Source: Saprospiraceae bacterium UBA7328 (GTDB taxonomy: Bacteria > Bacteroidota > Bacteroidia > Chitinophagales > Saprospiraceae). From it: 43,710 nt of DNA. The notes beneath the pieces are model-generated. The model did no database searches. It worked only from the letters and a program-made list of their open reading frames with translations, and was not told the origin of the DNA. The position numbers and the translations under genes were made by a program. This document shows, piece after piece, positions 8,896-18,235 of this stretch. Each line of letters starts with the position of its first letter. Within the stretch, counting starts at the first letter, position 1. The DNA lies in NCBI GenBank assembly GCA_002471345.1, contig DKPS01000264.1, positions 34,767 to 78,476 of the forward strand, written 5' to 3'.

Positions 8896-9786
8896 ATGAA
8901 TTTGATAAAAAAGATGATAATTCTATCGGCCATTTTGATATTGGCCTCGTGCTCCAGACCTGTAGCAGACTTCATGATCGTTTCAGAAAATACTAAAGCT
9001 CCAGCTAAAATTGAATTAGTCAACAAATCAGAAAAAGCAACTGCATTTGAATGGATGTTCGGTGATGGCACGTCTTCAGACCAAGAATCCCCTGAGCATA
9101 AGTATTATCTCTCAGGTAAGTATGATATTGTCTTAAAGGCAACAGATGGCAAAAAGTCAAAGACCATAAAGAAAGAAATAATAATAGATGCACCCGATAA
9201 ATGCTTAGTTGAGATAGAAACTCCATACGGCGCTTTGCTAGTAGAATTGTTTGATGAAACACCTAAACATAGAGATAATTTTTTCAAGCTTGCAGAAGAG
9301 GGGTTTTATAATGAACTGCTTTTTCATAGAGTTATAAATGGCTTTATGGTTCAAGGTGGTGATCCAAATTCTAAAGGTGCTCCAACAAACGCTGGACTCG
9401 GTACTGGTGGCCCAGGGTATACAGTTGACTCAGAGATAAAGGAAAACATCATTCACGTAAAAGGAGCCTTAGCTGCGGCTCGTACTCCAGATCAAATCAA
9501 TCCAGAGAGAAAAAGCAGTGGTTCACAATTCTACATTGTACATGGTCGACCTACTTCACCCCAATTATTAGAAAGCATAGAAATGAGAAGTGGCTTCACA
9601 TATAGCGATTACGAAAAATCAATATACAATGGCAAAGATGGTACACCATTCCTAGATCGTCAATACACTATATTCGGCCAAGTTTTAGAGGGAATGGAGG
9701 TCATTGATAAGATTGCTGCCGTCCAAACCAACCCTCAAGACCGTCCCCTTAAGGATGTAACCATGAAAATAAGAGTCATAAAATAA
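8896..9786 (+). CDS. PKD domain plus cyclophilin peptidyl-prolyl isomerase, lipoprotein
   Basis: A 296-residue lipoprotein (lipobox LASC, Cys19). Residues about 25-97 form a PKD/Ig-like domain with the hallmark 'FEWMFGDGTS' (51-60). Residues 103-296 are a cyclophilin with R145, Q153 and F212 in the expected motifs 'FHRVINGFMVQGGD' and 'SSGSQFYIV'. The PKD domain probably holds the isomerase away from the membrane or binds a protein or glycan partner. Compared with the gene before it, the catalytic half is closely similar and the PKD domain is the addition. The stop codon shares one base with the next start (TAATG), so it is coupled to the ROK kinase gene. Confidence 0.92.
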   Translation: MNLIKKMIILSAILILASCSRPVADFMIVSENTKAPAKIELVNKSEKATAFEWMFGDGTSSDQESPEHKYYLSGKYDIVLKATDGKKSKTIKKEIIIDAPDKCLVEIETPYGALLVELFDETPKHRDNFFKLAEEGFYNELLFHRVINGFMVQGGDPNSKGAPTNAGLGTGGPGYTVDSEIKENIIHVKGALAAARTPDQINPERKSSGSQFYIVHGRPTSPQLLESIEMRSGFTYSDYEKSIYNGKDGTPFLDRQYTIFGQVLEGMEVIDKIAAVQTNPQDRPLKDVTMKIRVIK

Positions 9787-10538
9787 TGTCTGAACACGTA
9801 CTCGGAATTGATATTGGAGGCACAGGTGTAAAAGCAGCTGTAGTAGATACTGAAAATGGTGTCCTAATTACTCCAAAAATCAAGTACCCTACACCAAAGC
9901 CCTCTCATCCATCTGCTGTAATGAGTGTAGTCAATAAGCTTATTGACGATAATGATTGGAGAGGCAAGCCTATTGGTTGTGGACTACCGTCTATAATAAG
10001 AAATAATGTTGTCTATTCTGCAGCAAATATTGATAAGACATGGATGAATGTCAACATGGATGAGCTATTTGCACGAGAAATAGGGCAAGATGCTTTCTTC
10101 ATAAATGATGCTGATGCTGCTGGTATAGCAGAGATGACTCATGGACAAGGAAGAGGAGTAGAAGGAACTGTTCTAATGCTTACATTAGGTACCGGAATTG
10201 GCTCGGGTCTATTTAGAGATCAAGCATTGATCCCGAATACTGAATTTGGGCATCTAGAACATAAAAAGAGCATTTGGGAGCATTATGCTAGTAATAGTGC
10301 TAGGGAGCGAAAAGAATTATCATGGTCAGAATGGGGTTCAGAGTTGAATGAATATCTTAATCATATTGATTTATTATTGAGTCCAGACTTGGTTATTCTA
10401 GGTGGCGGTGTAAGCAAGAAATTTGCAAAATATCAATCATTTCTTGATGCACCATTTGAAATAGTGCCCGCATCTATGCTGAACAATGCAGGAATTATTG
10501 GTGCAGCGATGAATGCCTCCAAAAGTGTACTCGTATGA
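9786..10538 (+). CDS. ppgK: Polyphosphate glucokinase-like ROK-family sugar kinase
   Basis: A 250-residue ROK-fold kinase. Visible are the phosphate-binding loop 'GIDIGGTGVKAAVVD' (7-21), catalytic Asp108 in 'INDADAAG', a second phosphate loop 'LTLGTGIGSGLF' (132-143) and 'NTEFGHLEH' (151-159). It lacks the CxCGxxGC zinc site of most ROK proteins. It does carry features of polyphosphate glucokinases: the 'YPTPKPSHPSAV' segment, 'ASNSARERKELSW' and the late 'PDLVILGGGVSKK'. The inferred reaction is glucose phosphorylation at the expense of inorganic polyphosphate and/or ATP in the cytoplasm. It sits in an operon with periplasmic cyclophilins, an association I cannot explain functionally. It overlaps both neighbours (TAATG before, ATGA after). 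Confidence 0.82.
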   Translation: MSEHVLGIDIGGTGVKAAVVDTENGVLITPKIKYPTPKPSHPSAVMSVVNKLIDDNDWRGKPIGCGLPSIIRNNVVYSAANIDKTWMNVNMDELFAREIGQDAFFINDADAAGIAEMTHGQGRGVEGTVLMLTLGTGIGSGLFRDQALIPNTEFGHLEHKKSIWEHYASNSARERKELSWSEWGSELNEYLNHIDLLLSPDLVILGGGVSKKFAKYQSFLDAPFEIVPASMLNNAGIIGAAMNASKSVLV

Positions 10539-10996
10539 AACATTCTGAATATTTTCAAAAAACAATTCCAAGCCTTTTAGACAAATTGACTTTAGAACAT
10601 AAACCCAAATTTGGACTTATGACTCCTCAGCATATGCTTGAGCACCTAATATGGGTAACTAAGGCTACAGCCAAAGATAAAGGGCCTGCACCTGAAGAGT
10701 TGACAAAAAGCCAACAAGGTTTTATGAGCTTTATTGACAAAGGTGCAATCTTTAAGTACAGACCTTCTGATAAAACAGAAGAGGATCTTCCCCCTTTAAA
10801 ATATGCAAGTTTTGAGGAGGCAAAACAAAATGTACCAACTGCAATAGAAAGATTATCTTCTTTTCTAGAAGATAGGTCTAGTAATGTTTTCAATCCTATG
10901 ATGGGTGATCTTACTCCTGACGGATTGGCCACATTTCATTTTATGCACTACAAATGGCATCTTGAAGAGCAATATGGTTTGTCCATAGAGGATTAA
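10535..10996 (+). CDS. DinB/DUF1569-like four-helix-bundle protein
   Basis: A 153-residue soluble protein resembling the DinB/YfiT superfamily. Candidate metal ligands are H33 and H37 ('TPQHMLEHL') and H138/H142 in 'HFMHYKWHLEEQYG', a typical C-terminal HxxxHxxQ arrangement. Members of the superfamily include thiol-dependent transferases and many unknowns; the substrate here cannot be predicted. Its start overlaps the ppgK stop (ATGA), making it the last gene of the operon. It converges on the next gene with only 13 bases between stops and no terminator hairpin. Confidence 0.7.
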   Translation: MKHSEYFQKTIPSLLDKLTLEHKPKFGLMTPQHMLEHLIWVTKATAKDKGPAPEELTKSQQGFMSFIDKGAIFKYRPSDKTEEDLPPLKYASFEEAKQNVPTAIERLSSFLEDRSSNVFNPMMGDLTPDGLATFHFMHYKWHLEEQYGLSIED

Positions 10997-11009
10997 TTAA
11001 CGTTGAATG

Positions 11010-11648
11010 TTAAGATAAATACGGGTTAGTTTTCTTTTCAAAACCAATGTTAGTTGATGGTCCATGACCACAGTATACTTTTGTGTCATCAGGCAATTTA
11101 AAAAGCTTTTCTTTGATTACAGAAATCAGAGTATTGTGATCTCCACCAGGCAAATCAGTCCTTCCAATACTATTTTGAAAAAGAACGTCTCCTCCTATCA
11201 AAGTCTTACTATCAGCATGAAAGAAGCATAAACTTCCAGGCGAATGGCCAGGGCACAGCAACACTTCAAAACTCTCTTGACCTAATGTAAATGTATCCCC
11301 TTCATCAATGTAAGAATGAATCTCTGGAGACTGGTCGTAAGAAATATTATACATTTTACTTATCATAACTCCAGTTTCCAAAACAGATTTTTCATTCGGG
11401 TGAGCTTCTAAATGAACATTGTATTTTTCAGCGACATACTTATTACCCAAAACATGATCGATATGACAATGTGTATTAACCAGCCTTACAACTTTAAGTT
11501 TTGTACGTTCTATAAAAGAACTTAATAAAGACTGTTCTGTGACATTACTGCACCCTGGATCAAATATGATAGCCTCTTTTTCGTCATTATAGACGACAAA
11601 TGAGTTTTCCTGAAAGGCATTAAATGTCATAGATTCAATGTATATCAT
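11010..11648 (-). CDS. Metallo-beta-lactamase-fold hydrolase, glyoxalase II-like
   Basis: A 212-residue cytoplasmic MBL-fold protein with a full dinuclear metal site: H60, H62, D64 and H65 ('NTHCHIDHVLG'), H135 ('CPGHSPGSL'), D154 ('IGGDVLF') and H195 ('YCGHG'). The short length and the 'FQNSIGRTDLPGGD' segment fit the small YcbL-like hydroxyacylglutathione-hydrolase relatives that lack the C-terminal helical domain of classical GloB. The thioester substrate is unproven. A possible promoter element (TAATTTTG on the minus strand, 11675-11668) lies 19 bases upstream of the ATG. Confidence 0.88.
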   Translation of the reverse strand: MIYIESMTFNAFQENSFVVYNDEKEAIIFDPGCSNVTEQSLLSSFIERTKLKVVRLVNTHCHIDHVLGNKYVAEKYNVHLEAHPNEKSVLETGVMISKMYNISYDQSPEIHSYIDEGDTFTLGQESFEVLLCPGHSPGSLCFFHADSKTLIGGDVLFQNSIGRTDLPGGDHNTLISVIKEKLFKLPDDTKVYCGHGPSTNIGFEKKTNPYLS

Positions 11649-11667
11649 ATCTTTCTGTTGTCTTTGG

Positions 11668-11675
11668 CAAAATTA
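11668..11675 (-). promoter_or_regulatory. Candidate -7 promoter element for the MBL-fold hydrolase
   Basis: Minus-strand TAATTTTG fits TAnnTTTG and lies 19 bases upstream of the ATG at 11648. The nearest minus-strand TTG is only 13 bases further upstream, shorter than the usual spacing, so the call rests on the -7 element alone. Confidence 0.4.
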
Positions 11676-11737
11676 AGATTAAGTTCTGCAAGAATAATAT
11701 TAATTAAATCAGCAAATCAAGGTATTTTTAAAAATCT

Positions 11738-14700
11738 ATGTTGAAGCAAAATCGTATCAAATTATTTCTTTTAGTATCCTTCTCTTTATCTTTTCTGGTA
11801 TTGAGTTCTCAAGGGATAGATACAGAATTTGGCAAAAACAGAGTACAATATCATGACGATTTTACAAAATGGTGGATGTATGAGACTGAAAATTTCATCA
11901 CCTATTGGTATGGCAAAGGTAGAAACATAGGACAAGCTTCAGTCCAAATAGCTGAATTCTATCACGATGAGATACAAGACCTAGTTGAACATCGTATTAA
12001 TGATAAAATTGAGATAATAGTGTACACTGATATCTCAGATCTTATTCAGAGCAACATTGGGACAGAAGAAGTCTTTGAGACCAATGCAGATGAAACTAAG
12101 GTAATAGGTAGCAAAATGTTCGTCTATTTTGATGGCAACTACCAACATCTGAAATCCCAAATAAGAGAGGGTATTGCACATGTTTTTATAAACTCAATGT
12201 TTGCTAAAACAAGTCTTCAGGAGATCATCACAAGCAATGCGGATTTAGAAATTCCTGAATGGTTTGCCAAAGGGTTCACCAATTACGCGAATAGTGGTTG
12301 GGACAATCAAGTAGATGACGAATTGAGAGAAATATGGAGAAGAGATAAAACCAAATACAAAAACTTCAGGAAACTCAAATCAGATCATACAAGGCTTGCT
12401 GGTCATTCATTATGGCACTACCTCTATGCTAGTTATGGAGAAAACATGGTCACAACACTGGTATATCTGATGAGACTTAGTAGCGATATAGATGATAGTT
12501 TTAGATTCATCATTGGCAAAGATTTTAAAAGCATCCAAAAAGATTGGAAAGCATTCTATGATAACAAATATGCGTCTGAAGAAGGGAGTCTAGATAAAAT
12601 TTCAGATGAGACTTTAGTCAATTTAGGATACAAGAACTTCTTTCCTAAAAGTGATTTTAAATTTAGCCCTGATGGTACGTATTTAGCTTATGCCATAAAT
12701 AATATTGGAAAATTTCAATTGGTCATTCACGATCTCAAATCAGGTAAACGAAAAAATGTATTACTGACAAGAGGAGCAAAAAATGCTGTACAAGAGACAG
12801 ACTATAACTACCCTCTCATGACTTGGACATCTGATAGAGAGCTAAGCATAGTGTTAGAAATAAGAGACAAAATCCACATTAGAAAATATGAGGTAGAAAG
12901 TGAAAGCTTTATTGATCAAGACATCCCTGAAAATATTCAACGAATTTTTTCTATCGACTGGATAGACGCTGATAATTATATCTTTTCCGCCTTAATAGAT
13001 GGGCATTCCGACCTTGTACAGTACAATACCAAGTATAGACAAGTCACTAATATTACAGATGACTATCACAATGACCTTTCGGCTACATTTGTAAAAATTG
13101 GCACACAACAAGGAATACTTTTTTCTTCTAATAGATCTACAGGTGAAATACTTCCAGAAAGATTAGATACTACTTTACCCTTAAATGATTTTGATATCTA
13201 CTTTTTACCCTATACAACAGATGGATTTGCTAGTTCTGCTATAAATCTCAGTGCATCTTCTCCTGCTAACGATTACAGCCCTTTGCTAGCAAATGATCAT
13301 TACATCACTTATCTAAATGAACGAAATGGCATTTTCAATAGGCATGTAATTGATGTAAACACCAATAGATCATATGGCAACTCTAATTATGAGCACAACA
13401 TAATAAATCACGAAGCTCGTCCGGAACTGGATTTGTATGCATTTCAGGTATATCACGATGAAGCTTATGAGCTCCACATTACTCAACCAAATTGGAACAC
13501 TTCAACTACTCCCTTTCTCACATCTAATAAAGTAGCTATAACAATAGGAAAAGAGGAAGTAGCACAACAAGGAAACCAAGATTTAAATCCTGAACAATTA
13601 TTTATTACAGGATTTCCTGACCCTGAAAAAATAGAACCTCTAGAAGAAAAAGAACAGTTTTCTTTTGGCAGATCGACAAAGCCAGAAGAAAGCAATGAAG
13701 ACGAAAAAGTTTTAAAATTCTACGGTTCTAGAGCCGTTGCAAGTAGAAGGCAATTTAAATTAGAAAAAGTAGAGACCCGTATTGACAACGAAGTGCTTTT
13801 TGATGGTTTAGAAAGCTACACTGATAATGGTAGACAATTTGATGGTCAGAATCCTGGGATTCTCATAAAAGCTACCACAAAAGATCTTTTTGAAGATTTT
13901 GAAATAGTAGGTGGCATAAGAATTCCTACTACATTTAATGGGACAGAAGTCTTCCTTACTATAGACGATAAAAGATCTTTAATTGATAAAAGGTTTGCGA
14001 TATATCGAAGGACAGAAAAAGAACAAGTACCATTTACATTATTACCTGAACAAAAACAAAAATTTACTAGTCTAGTTGGACTATACCGTCTTTCTTATCC
14101 ATTCAGCGCTTATAGAAGTTTGAGAGGCACAGCTCAACTTAGAATAGATAATAGCTTCTTGCTTAATTCAGATTTTCCCTCCTCTTCTGCCCCATCAAAT
14201 AAGGAACAAAGAGCCAGTTTAAAATTTGAGTATGTTTTTGATAATACACTACCTATAGATATAAATTTAAGACATGGTAGCCGATACAAGGCATACATGG
14301 AAGTCATAAACAGATTCGATTTAAGCCTGAATGATGGGTTTAATTTTGACTTTAGCAAGGCTTTCACCACAGTGATTGGGTTTGATGCTAGGCATTATGA
14401 ACCTGTTTTACAAAATTCAATTTTAGCCGTAAGAGCTGCAGGAGCTACTTCATTTGGAAGTGCCAGAATGCTTTACTTTATTGGCGATACTGATGGGTCC
14501 ATTTTACAGAGGTTTGACAATAGCATTTCTATACCAGGAGATCGGACTTTTGCATTCATGGCTCATGCACCCCACTTAAGAGGATTCGATAGAAATATTA
14601 GAAATGGAACTAGTTTTTTTGTAGTGAATTCCGAGCTGAGGATTCCAATTGTGAAATATTTAAGCAATCGCGAAATTAAGTCCTCATTTCTCAGAAACAT

Positions 14701-14971
14701 ACAACTTGTTACTTTCTTTGATGTAGGAAGTGCATGGTACGGAGTCCTTCCTGGAGGAAATGAAAACCCACTTAACAGTCTCACTATCACAGATACTCCA
14801 GGAATTATCATAAGAGTTGATGTGGATAGGAATCCAATAGTTTATGGTTATGGTATTGGGGGGAGAATTTCATTCTTAGGCTACTATATGAGAGTTGACT
14901 ATGGACTAGGTAATGAAGGTGGATTTGTTCAAGACCCAAAATGGCATTTCTCCATAGGTCAGGATTTCTAA
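11738..14971 (+). CDS. Large outer-membrane protein: degenerate peptidase-MA-like domain, PD40 propeller, C-terminal beta-barrel
   Basis: A 1077-residue exported protein (signal peptide about 1-25). Residues 40-270 resemble the peptidase MA/gluzincin fold ('IREGIAHVFINSMF' at 142-155, 'IPEWFAKGFTNYA' at 172-184), but the HExxH zinc motif reads HVFIN and the later glutamate is absent, so proteolysis is unlikely. Residues about 300-600 hold TolB/PD40-like propeller blades (for example 'FKFSPDGTYLAYAINN'). From about 690 to the end, alternating beta-strand sequence and a terminal Phe point to an outer-membrane barrel of the surface-antigen/BamA-like type. Homologues in Bacteroidota are often labelled TolB-like or surface antigen. 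A role in outer-membrane assembly or secretion is only a guess. It is transcribed alone, divergently from the MBL gene. Confidence 0.75.
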   Translation: MLKQNRIKLFLLVSFSLSFLVLSSQGIDTEFGKNRVQYHDDFTKWWMYETENFITYWYGKGRNIGQASVQIAEFYHDEIQDLVEHRINDKIEIIVYTDISDLIQSNIGTEEVFETNADETKVIGSKMFVYFDGNYQHLKSQIREGIAHVFINSMFAKTSLQEIITSNADLEIPEWFAKGFTNYANSGWDNQVDDELREIWRRDKTKYKNFRKLKSDHTRLAGHSLWHYLYASYGENMVTTLVYLMRLSSDIDDSFRFIIGKDFKSIQKDWKAFYDNKYASEEGSLDKISDETLVNLGYKNFFPKSDFKFSPDGTYLAYAINNIGKFQLVIHDLKSGKRKNVLLTRGAKNAVQETDYNYPLMTWTSDRELSIVLEIRDKIHIRKYEVESESFIDQDIPENIQRIFSIDWIDADNYIFSALIDGHSDLVQYNTKYRQVTNITDDYHNDLSATFVKIGTQQGILFSSNRSTGEILPERLDTTLPLNDFDIYFLPYTTDGFASSAINLSASSPANDYSPLLANDHYITYLNERNGIFNRHVIDVNTNRSYGNSNYEHNIINHEARPELDLYAFQVYHDEAYELHITQPNWNTSTTPFLTSNKVAITIGKEEVAQQGNQDLNPEQLFITGFPDPEKIEPLEEKEQFSFGRSTKPEESNEDEKVLKFYGSRAVASRRQFKLEKVETRIDNEVLFDGLESYTDNGRQFDGQNPGILIKATTKDLFEDFEIVGGIRIPTTFNGTEVFLTIDDKRSLIDKRFAIYRRTEKEQVPFTLLPEQKQKFTSLVGLYRLSYPFSAYRSLRGTAQLRIDNSFLLNSDFPSSSAPSNKEQRASLKFEYVFDNTLPIDINLRHGSRYKAYMEVINRFDLSLNDGFNFDFSKAFTTVIGFDARHYEPVLQNSILAVRAAGATSFGSARMLYFIGDTDGSILQRFDNSISIPGDRTFAFMAHAPHLRGFDRNIRNGTSFFVVNSELRIPIVKYLSNREIKSSFLRNIQLVTFFDVGSAWYGVLPGGNENPLNSLTITDTPGIIIRVDVDRNPIVYGYGIGGRISFLGYYMRVDYGLGNEGGFVQDPKWHFSIGQDF

Positions 14972-15014
14972 TAAACTAATAATTTCATCTGAAGAATGAT
15001 TTTTAAACCACTTC

Positions 15015-15989
15015 ATGACTAAATTCGCTGTCATGCAAGAAAAGCAACTATTTATATATTTAATTGACACTCTTTGGAAATGGCGTAAACATTTGATTAT
15101 TACTCTTGCTTTTACAGCAATAGCAGTAAGTGTAGTGATGCTGAATCGGCCTAATTTCTATAGAGCTAGCACCATATTCTATCCTGCTAGCACTTCTATT
15201 CAAAAACCAGTGTTTACTGAAGCTGAGCGAAATATCAACTACTATGGTGATGATCATGATGTAGATAGAATGCTGTCCATAGCTACTTCCAACGATACTA
15301 AGTTAGAAGTAATTGAAGAACTCAAATTAAGAGAGCATTATGGACTAGGAAATGATCAAAAAAGCACGGAAAGATTACATAAACTTTTTGGCAAAATGTA
15401 CAAGGTTATTAAAACCGAATACGATGCTATAAGAATAAGCTTCGAAGATGTCAATCCTGAGACAGCTTCTACCGCAGCAAACTATGCAAGAGGAAAAGTG
15501 GACACCAAAACTCAGGACATTATAAAATCTGCTCAAAGGAACGTGCTTAAAAATGCAGAAAAGTCTCTTGAAATAATTCAATCAGAAGTTGATGATCTTA
15601 AAGAAAACCTCAAAACTCAACGTAAAAAATACGGAGTTTACAATACCCAGTCTCAGGCTGAATCATTTGCCATCATGAACAATAGAAATGGTAATTCTAC
15701 AAAAATAGAAAGACAAGTCAAAGACTATACAGAAGGCATTTCACTAGTCAAATCATTAGAAGATCAGATAGAATTCACAACAGAAAATCTAGTCAAGTAT
15801 CAATCTAATACTTATAGGCTTCGCTCTGCTCTAGAGTCTGAGATATCAGCTATGCATATTGTACAACAAGCATCTACACCCGTGTCAAAAGCCGGCCCCT
15901 TTAGAAGTGTCTATGTACTAGGAGCGCTCTTAATTATGGCTCTTCTCAGTGCTCTAGTTATTCTCATAATAGAAGAACTAAAGAAGTAG
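15015..15989 (+). CDS. Polysaccharide chain-length determinant (Wzz/GNVR family)
   Basis: A 324-residue inner-membrane protein with membrane helices at both ends (about 26-44 and 298-320) and a long periplasmic, coiled-coil-rich middle ('LEIIQSEVDDLKENLKTQRKK', about 188-208). This is the layout of Wzz/PCP-1 proteins, which set O-antigen or capsule chain length. The proline motif before the second helix ('STPVSKAGPFRSVYV') supports the family. There is no C-terminal tyrosine kinase domain. The first ATG is used; a second Met six residues later could be the true start. The next gene, an O-antigen ligase/polymerase, follows after 5 bases, a functional pairing. Confidence 0.87.
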   Translation: MTKFAVMQEKQLFIYLIDTLWKWRKHLIITLAFTAIAVSVVMLNRPNFYRASTIFYPASTSIQKPVFTEAERNINYYGDDHDVDRMLSIATSNDTKLEVIEELKLREHYGLGNDQKSTERLHKLFGKMYKVIKTEYDAIRISFEDVNPETASTAANYARGKVDTKTQDIIKSAQRNVLKNAEKSLEIIQSEVDDLKENLKTQRKKYGVYNTQSQAESFAIMNNRNGNSTKIERQVKDYTEGISLVKSLEDQIEFTTENLVKYQSNTYRLRSALESEISAMHIVQQASTPVSKAGPFRSVYVLGALLIMALLSALVILIIEELKK

Positions 15990-15994
15990 ACACT

Positions 15995-17428
15995 TTGGCA
16001 TTGACCGCCTTCATATCGAATCAAGTCCAAAAGAAAAGAATTACTTCATATTACTTATGCCTAGGCTTATTTTTGGTGGCCATTGTATTGGGCCTTCTTT
16101 TAGATCAATGGTATATATCTCTATTCCCAATTGTCATAGTCTTGAGCTATTTGGCCATTTCTAATCCAAAATTTTCTTTCTTCTTGTTTTTTGGCATCCT
16201 TCCTTTTTCAATTGAGATATATTTTCCAAATGGTTTAGGCACAGACCTCCCGACAGAACCTATTATTCTATTTTTCTTTCTGTACTCGATTTTTTTCTTC
16301 ATAAGAAAAAAGTATTCTTCGTATCAATTGGACATTGTTACCCTTTTCATTTTGATTCATCTAATATGGATAATGTTTACTACGATTTGGGCAGACGACC
16401 CAATGGTCTCAGCTAAATTCTTAGCTGCAAAACTCTGGTATATATTACCGTTCTACTTTTTGTCCACACATTTTCTAAAAGAAAAAAAGGATTTATCCTA
16501 TTTAGTTAGAGTCTTTTTATCAGGATTAGCTATATCTATAATATATGTCATGGCGAGACATTTTACAAGAGACTTTTCATTTGATACAATTGGTTGGGCA
16601 GTATCTCCTTTTTATAGAAATCATGTGAATTATGCTGTTCTACTTGTTATAGCACTACCCTTATGTTGGTATAAAGTGAAGATTTCTTCAAATAAAAAAT
16701 GGTACTTCCTTTTTTTCATAATTCTATTATCTGCAATCTATTTTTCCTTCACCAGAGCTGCGATGGTGGCAGTATTTGTTATGGCAGTTGCTGCACTATT
16801 GATAAGATATAAGATCCTATTCTATGTCTCTTTGCTATCACTGATTATTGCTTTATCAGGCTTGTTCTATATGGTTCATGATAACAATTATCTTCATTTG
16901 GCACCTAACTATGAAAGTACAGTTGCTCATTCTAGATTTGACCATCTTATGGAGGCCACTTACAAAATGGAAGACATTTCTACTATGGAAAGACTTCATA
17001 GATGGGTAGCTGGATTAAAGATGATCAACGAAAAACCATGGACAGGATTTGGTCCAAATAATTTCTATTTTACCTACAAACCATTTACTTCTAACAGTTT
17101 TAAAACATATGTCAGCGACAATCCTGATAAATCCGGTATACACAATTATTATCTCATGACCGCGGTAGAGCAGGGAGTCATTGGGCTACTTATTCTCCTC
17201 TCTCTTTTACTTTCCGCAATTTATAAAGGAGAACGTACTTATCATCGAGTCCATGATAGCAAAAATACTGTGATGATGTCACTCTTGATATTGATCGGCA
17301 TTATGGTTATGATCTTAATCAATGATTTAATAGAAGCTGTCAAAGTAGGACCATTTCTATTTTTATCATTAGCTCTAATCTCATTTCATTCTAAAAAAAG
17401 CAAAGAAATATTATACAAAGGTGAATAA
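15995..17428 (+). CDS. O-antigen ligase/polymerase family membrane protein
   Basis: A 477-residue protein with about twelve hydrophobic helices and one large periplasmic loop before the last pair. That loop (about 300-385) shows the Wzy_C/WaaL signature: 'RLHRWVAGLKMINEKPWTGF' from R333 and 'GIHNYYLMTAVEQGVIGL' with H383. These enzymes either join completed O-polysaccharide to lipid A core or polymerise repeat units; sequence alone does not decide between them. The start is a TTG at 15995 (another TTG is at 16001), since the first in-frame ATG lies far inside the membrane region. An AAAGAAG stretch just upstream may act as a weak ribosome site. It is coupled to the Wzz-like gene. Confidence 0.87.
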   Translation: MALTAFISNQVQKKRITSYYLCLGLFLVAIVLGLLLDQWYISLFPIVIVLSYLAISNPKFSFFLFFGILPFSIEIYFPNGLGTDLPTEPIILFFFLYSIFFFIRKKYSSYQLDIVTLFILIHLIWIMFTTIWADDPMVSAKFLAAKLWYILPFYFLSTHFLKEKKDLSYLVRVFLSGLAISIIYVMARHFTRDFSFDTIGWAVSPFYRNHVNYAVLLVIALPLCWYKVKISSNKKWYFLFFIILLSAIYFSFTRAAMVAVFVMAVAALLIRYKILFYVSLLSLIIALSGLFYMVHDNNYLHLAPNYESTVAHSRFDHLMEATYKMEDISTMERLHRWVAGLKMINEKPWTGFGPNNFYFTYKPFTSNSFKTYVSDNPDKSGIHNYYLMTAVEQGVIGLLILLSLLLSAIYKGERTYHRVHDSKNTVMMSLLILIGIMVMILINDLIEAVKVGPFLFLSLALISFHSKKSKEILYKGE

Positions 17429-17444
17429 TCTAGACAATCATAAT

Positions 17445-18005
17445 TCAATCCCTTACTCTTCTTCCAGTAGCCTTCTTAGAATTGTACTTTACATTTTTGG
17501 CTTCTTTAATATCTACTAGCAATCCGGCAAATGCACTTTCGGACAACGTGTTATAAACTTGACCCCCATAAGTCACCTTACCAATTCTACGATCCCAGTC
17601 CTTTGCCAAAAGAACATACTTGTCACCTCTTTTAGGATTAGGCCCAAACATCAAAAAAAGATCATCGTCTTCATCAAAACTTACAGCCAACTTATTCTTT
17701 TTAGGTATGAATATGACAACGCCTGGAGTGTTTTTTGAAATAACAATTTCTTCTACTTCACTATCATCAACAATTCTTATTTTTCCATTTTTAATACGAG
17801 TATCTTCTTCTTTAAGTTTTCTCCATAAAAAAATATCCTCTGATAAATAGAATTGAATCTTTTTGATTTCATTGTTGTCCCATTGAAATTCAGAATGCAT
17901 CTCTTGGCTAAAATATTTCAGACTATTATTACATGATGTAGAGATAATTAAAAACCCAAAAAGACCAATTCTAAGGAGTATTTCACTTTTCATCTTTCTC
18001 GTCAT
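17445..18005 (-). CDS. Hypothetical lipoprotein
   Basis: A 186-residue protein with a lipoprotein signal: basic N-terminus, hydrophobic stretch and STSC lipobox (Cys25). The mature part is mixed alpha/beta with an acidic run ('FDEDDDLFLMFGPNPKRGD') and a basic C-terminus. I recognise no domain. An internal start (Met5, 17993) would also give a complete signal peptide. It converges with the O-antigen ligase (16 bases apart) and diverges from the OmpA-family gene. The 230-base region between 18005 and 18236 must hold both promoters, but I see no clean consensus for this one. Confidence 0.7.
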   Translation of the reverse strand: MTRKMKSEILLRIGLFGFLIISTSCNNSLKYFSQEMHSEFQWDNNEIKKIQFYLSEDIFLWRKLKEEDTRIKNGKIRIVDDSEVEEIVISKNTPGVVIFIPKKNKLAVSFDEDDDLFLMFGPNPKRGDKYVLLAKDWDRRIGKVTYGGQVYNTLSESAFAGLLVDIKEAKNVKYNSKKATGRRVRD

Positions 18006-18235
18006 TTTATTGCTAACAAATTTTAGTTACTCCTCTCGAATATAGAAGGCGAGACAAAACAATGCACTTTGCTTAAATGATATTTAACCCTGAAATGATG
18101 TAATTATGAAATAGTTAACAAGAAAAATCAAGGTATGAGCAAAAGACTATGGAGAGTTTTAGCTTAATTCGTAACATTTTAATTAAAATTGCGTAGATTT
18201 TGATTCTAATATTTTCTGTTAAAACAAACTAATAC

